Of a stretch of DNA of 6,338 bases, positions 5,016 to 6,338 are shown piece after piece. The stretch comes from a bacterium (GTDB lineage Bacteria > Bdellovibrionota_C > UBA2361 > SZUA-149): contig QIGM01000100.1 of assembly GCA_003230795.1 (NCBI GenBank), positions 1-6,338 of the forward strand. Reading direction: 5' to 3'. The position numbers and the translations under genes were made by a program. Positions within the stretch are counted from its first letter, which is position 1, and every line of letters begins with the position of its first letter. The notes under the pieces are model-generated. The model saw nothing but the letters and a program-made list of their open reading frames with translations. It was not told the origin of the DNA and did no database searches.

Positions 5016-6338
5016 AGGAGAGATAGCTGGCGATGCGAATAATATCGGCAAACACCCCTGCCGCAGTGACGTCGTTGCCGGCACCGGGTCCTTTCACGAC
5101 CAAAGGACAGTCGAAGTATCTCTTGGTAACAAAAGAGATAATATTGTCGCTGCCGGAGAGCGAGTAGAAGGGATGATCTTCCGATACCGCCTCAAGCGAC
5201 ACTCGCGCACGACCGTTCTCGAGGATGCCGATGTAGCGCAATCGTTGTTTCGCAGCTTCTGCGGATTCAATTCGCTGGGCAAATTCAGCATCGGATTCAG
5301 GAAGCTTGTCTAGAAATTCTTCACCGTTTGCGACCTGAGCGCATTGGGCAGGAATCAATGATTCAACCTCCACATCTTCAAGCTCGAGAGGAGTACCTGT
5401 CTCTCGAGCGAGCACAAGAAGCTTGCGTGCAACGTCAGTCCCGCTTAGGTCGTCTCTTGGGTCAGGCTCGGTATAGCCCATTTCCTTTGCCTCGCGCACA
5501 ACCTCGCTGAAGCTGCGATCGGAGGTGAAAGAGTTGAATATAAAACTAAGTGTGCCAGAGAGCACCGCTTCGATCCTTACCACGGAGTCGCCACTGAGGA
5601 TCAGGTCGTTGAGTGTTCCAATTACAGGAAGGCCTGCCCCCACAGTTGTTTCGTAGAAATATTTTACGTTCGCTTTCTCCGCGGCCTTCTTGAGCTCGAG
5701 ATACTTTCCATACTCTGCAGAGTTCGCTCGTTTGTTCGGTGTAGCGATGGAAATACTAGAACGAAGTATTTCGGCATACTTTTCTGCGACCAAGTCGCTC
5801 GCAGTGCAGTCAACGAAAATACAGTTCGGTAAGTTTAGTTGCCGCATTCTCTCAACGAAGTCATCTAGATCAAACGGTTCGTTCGCATCATCGAGTTCAA
5901 TCGCGGCAAGCGGGTCGAGGCCATCAATTTCAAAGCGCATTCTTCGACTGTTCGCGGCAGCGACGAGCTTAATCTCTAGCATCTGCTCGTAAAGCGAAGC
6001 TGCGTGCTGATCGATTTGTTCCAATAATTTAGAACCAACGTTGCCGGTACCAACGAAGAACAAATGAATAGTTTTTCGCTCTGAAAGAAAAAATGCATCA
6101 TGGAGCGCATTTAAGGCTTTTGCTTCATTCTCTCGCTCAACAACAATCGAGATACAATACTCCGACGAACCTTGAGCGATAGCACTGACGTTAATGCCGT
6201 TCTGTCCCAGTGCTTGGAAGGCACGCGCGGCAATACCAGGTGTGTTTTTCATGTTCGAACCGACCACGGCGACAATCACGCGATTCGTTTCGTGCTTGAG
6301 AGGGTGGATTTCTCGCGAGGAGATTTCTGCTGCAAACT
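5014..6338 (-). CDS. thrA: Bifunctional aspartokinase-homoserine dehydrogenase, C-terminal part (5' end outside window)
   Basis: The visible 440 codons carry the end of the aspartokinase regulatory region and the whole homoserine dehydrogenase, which reduces aspartate semialdehyde to homoserine with NAD(P)H. The frame is open to the right edge, so the gene continues outside; the GTG at 6277-6279 is an internal Val, not a start. Counting from the first whole codon, an ACT domain (about 20-85) has VAVVGSNMKNTPGIAARAF and AIAQGSSEYCISIVV, as in ThrA. The nucleotide-binding FVGTGNVG follows (94-101), then VDCTAS, TPNKRAN with a conserved Lys202, TTVGAGLPVI, the signature GYTEPDPRDDLSGTDVARK with Glu290 and Lys305, and the C-terminal GPGAGNDVTAAGVFADI. 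All fit E. coli ThrA-type enzymes. The aspartokinase half is inferred from the ACT region and context. The ACT domain suggests feedback control, probably by threonine. ThrA and MetL cannot be separated by sequence alone; next to thrC, ThrA is favoured. Confidence 0.94.
   Translation of the reverse strand, partial: FAAEISSREIHPLKHETNRVIVAVVGSNMKNTPGIAARAFQALGQNGINVSAIAQGSSEYCISIVVERENEAKALNALHDAFFLSERKTIHLFFVGTGNVGSKLLEQIDQHAASLYEQMLEIKLVAAANSRRMRFEIDGLDPLAAIELDDANEPFDLDDFVERMRQLNLPNCIFVDCTASDLVAEKYAEILRSSISIATPNKRANSAEYGKYLELKKAAEKANVKYFYETTVGAGLPVIGTLNDLILSGDSVVRIEAVLSGTLSFIFNSFTSDRSFSEVVREAKEMGYTEPDPRDDLSGTDVARKLLVLARETGTPLELEDVEVESLIPAQCAQVANGEEFLDKLPESDAEFAQRIESAEAAKQRLRYIGILENGRARVSLEAVSEDHPFYSLSGSDNIISFVTKRYFDCPLVVKGPGAGNDVTAAGVFADIIRIASYLS

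Larger units (their letters stand above)
3061..6338 (-). other. Threonine biosynthesis operon (thrA-like, P-loop kinase, thrC)
   Basis: Three minus-strand genes are packed as one transcription unit: the C-terminal part of a bifunctional aspartokinase-homoserine dehydrogenase, then a kinase after 10 nt, then threonine synthase overlapping by 4 nt. The order is that of the enterobacterial thrABC operon, except that the middle gene is not a GHMP kinase. The promoter and any attenuator would lie beyond the right edge. No terminator is visible after thrC, whose end runs into the convergent dcd gene. Confidence 0.85.

Noticed and set aside
4924..5313. 129-codon plus-strand frame across the kinase-dehydrogenase junction
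   Set aside because: Antisense to two confident genes, no recognisable motif.
5690..5992. 100-codon plus-strand frame antisense to homoserine dehydrogenase
   Set aside because: Serine-rich antisense shadow of a strongly conserved gene.
5014..6279. Stand-alone homoserine dehydrogenase beginning at GTG 6277-6279
   Set aside because: The frame stays open to the window edge and the upstream codons read as ThrA-like sequence before the ACT domain, so the GTG is internal.

Overview
The window holds five complete protein genes, one gene cut by the right edge, and an unusual hairpin cluster at the left edge. Base composition is balanced (near 50% G+C by eye). The recognisable genes are bacterial: an M29 aminopeptidase, a lipoprotein with a lipobox, a dCTP-deaminase homologue and a threonine-biosynthesis cluster. 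A bifunctional aspartokinase-homoserine dehydrogenase plus a ThrC of the E. coli type suggests a Gram-negative, proteobacteria-like organism, but nothing here fixes the taxon.

Left to right. Positions 1-186 lie downstream of the aminopeptidase. They contain four perfect hairpins packed end to end (94-175) and possibly the start of another minus-strand gene. A minus-strand M29 (AmpS/PepS/AmpT-type) aminopeptidase fills 187-1422; its ATG at 1420-1422 is preferred over an upstream TTG. Diverging from it is a 65-residue charged small protein of unknown function (1587-1784, +), with a terminator-like hairpin in its leader. A small putative lipoprotein (1821-2258, -) converges on it. A 246-bp divergent intergenic region (2259-2504) carries a candidate promoter for each flanking gene and a GC-rich palindrome between them. 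Then comes a divergent Dcd-family protein (2505-3071, +).

The right half (3061-6338, -) is a threonine operon read right to left: the C-terminal part of a bifunctional aspartokinase-homoserine dehydrogenase (thrA-like), a shikimate-kinase-like P-loop kinase, and threonine synthase (thrC). The genes are tightly packed: a 10-nt gap with the ribosome binding site overlapping the stop codon, then a 4-nt ATGA overlap. In the classical thrA-thrB-thrC order the middle gene is homoserine kinase of the GHMP family. Here that slot holds an unrelated P-loop kinase in which the glycine motif that binds shikimate is replaced. The most interesting hypothesis in the window is that this protein is a non-orthologous homoserine kinase. 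If so, aspartate semialdehyde is converted to homoserine by ThrA, phosphorylated by this kinase, and turned into threonine by ThrC.

The thrC and dcd genes overlap tail to tail by 11 bp, so the operon and the nucleotide gene run into each other with no visible terminator.
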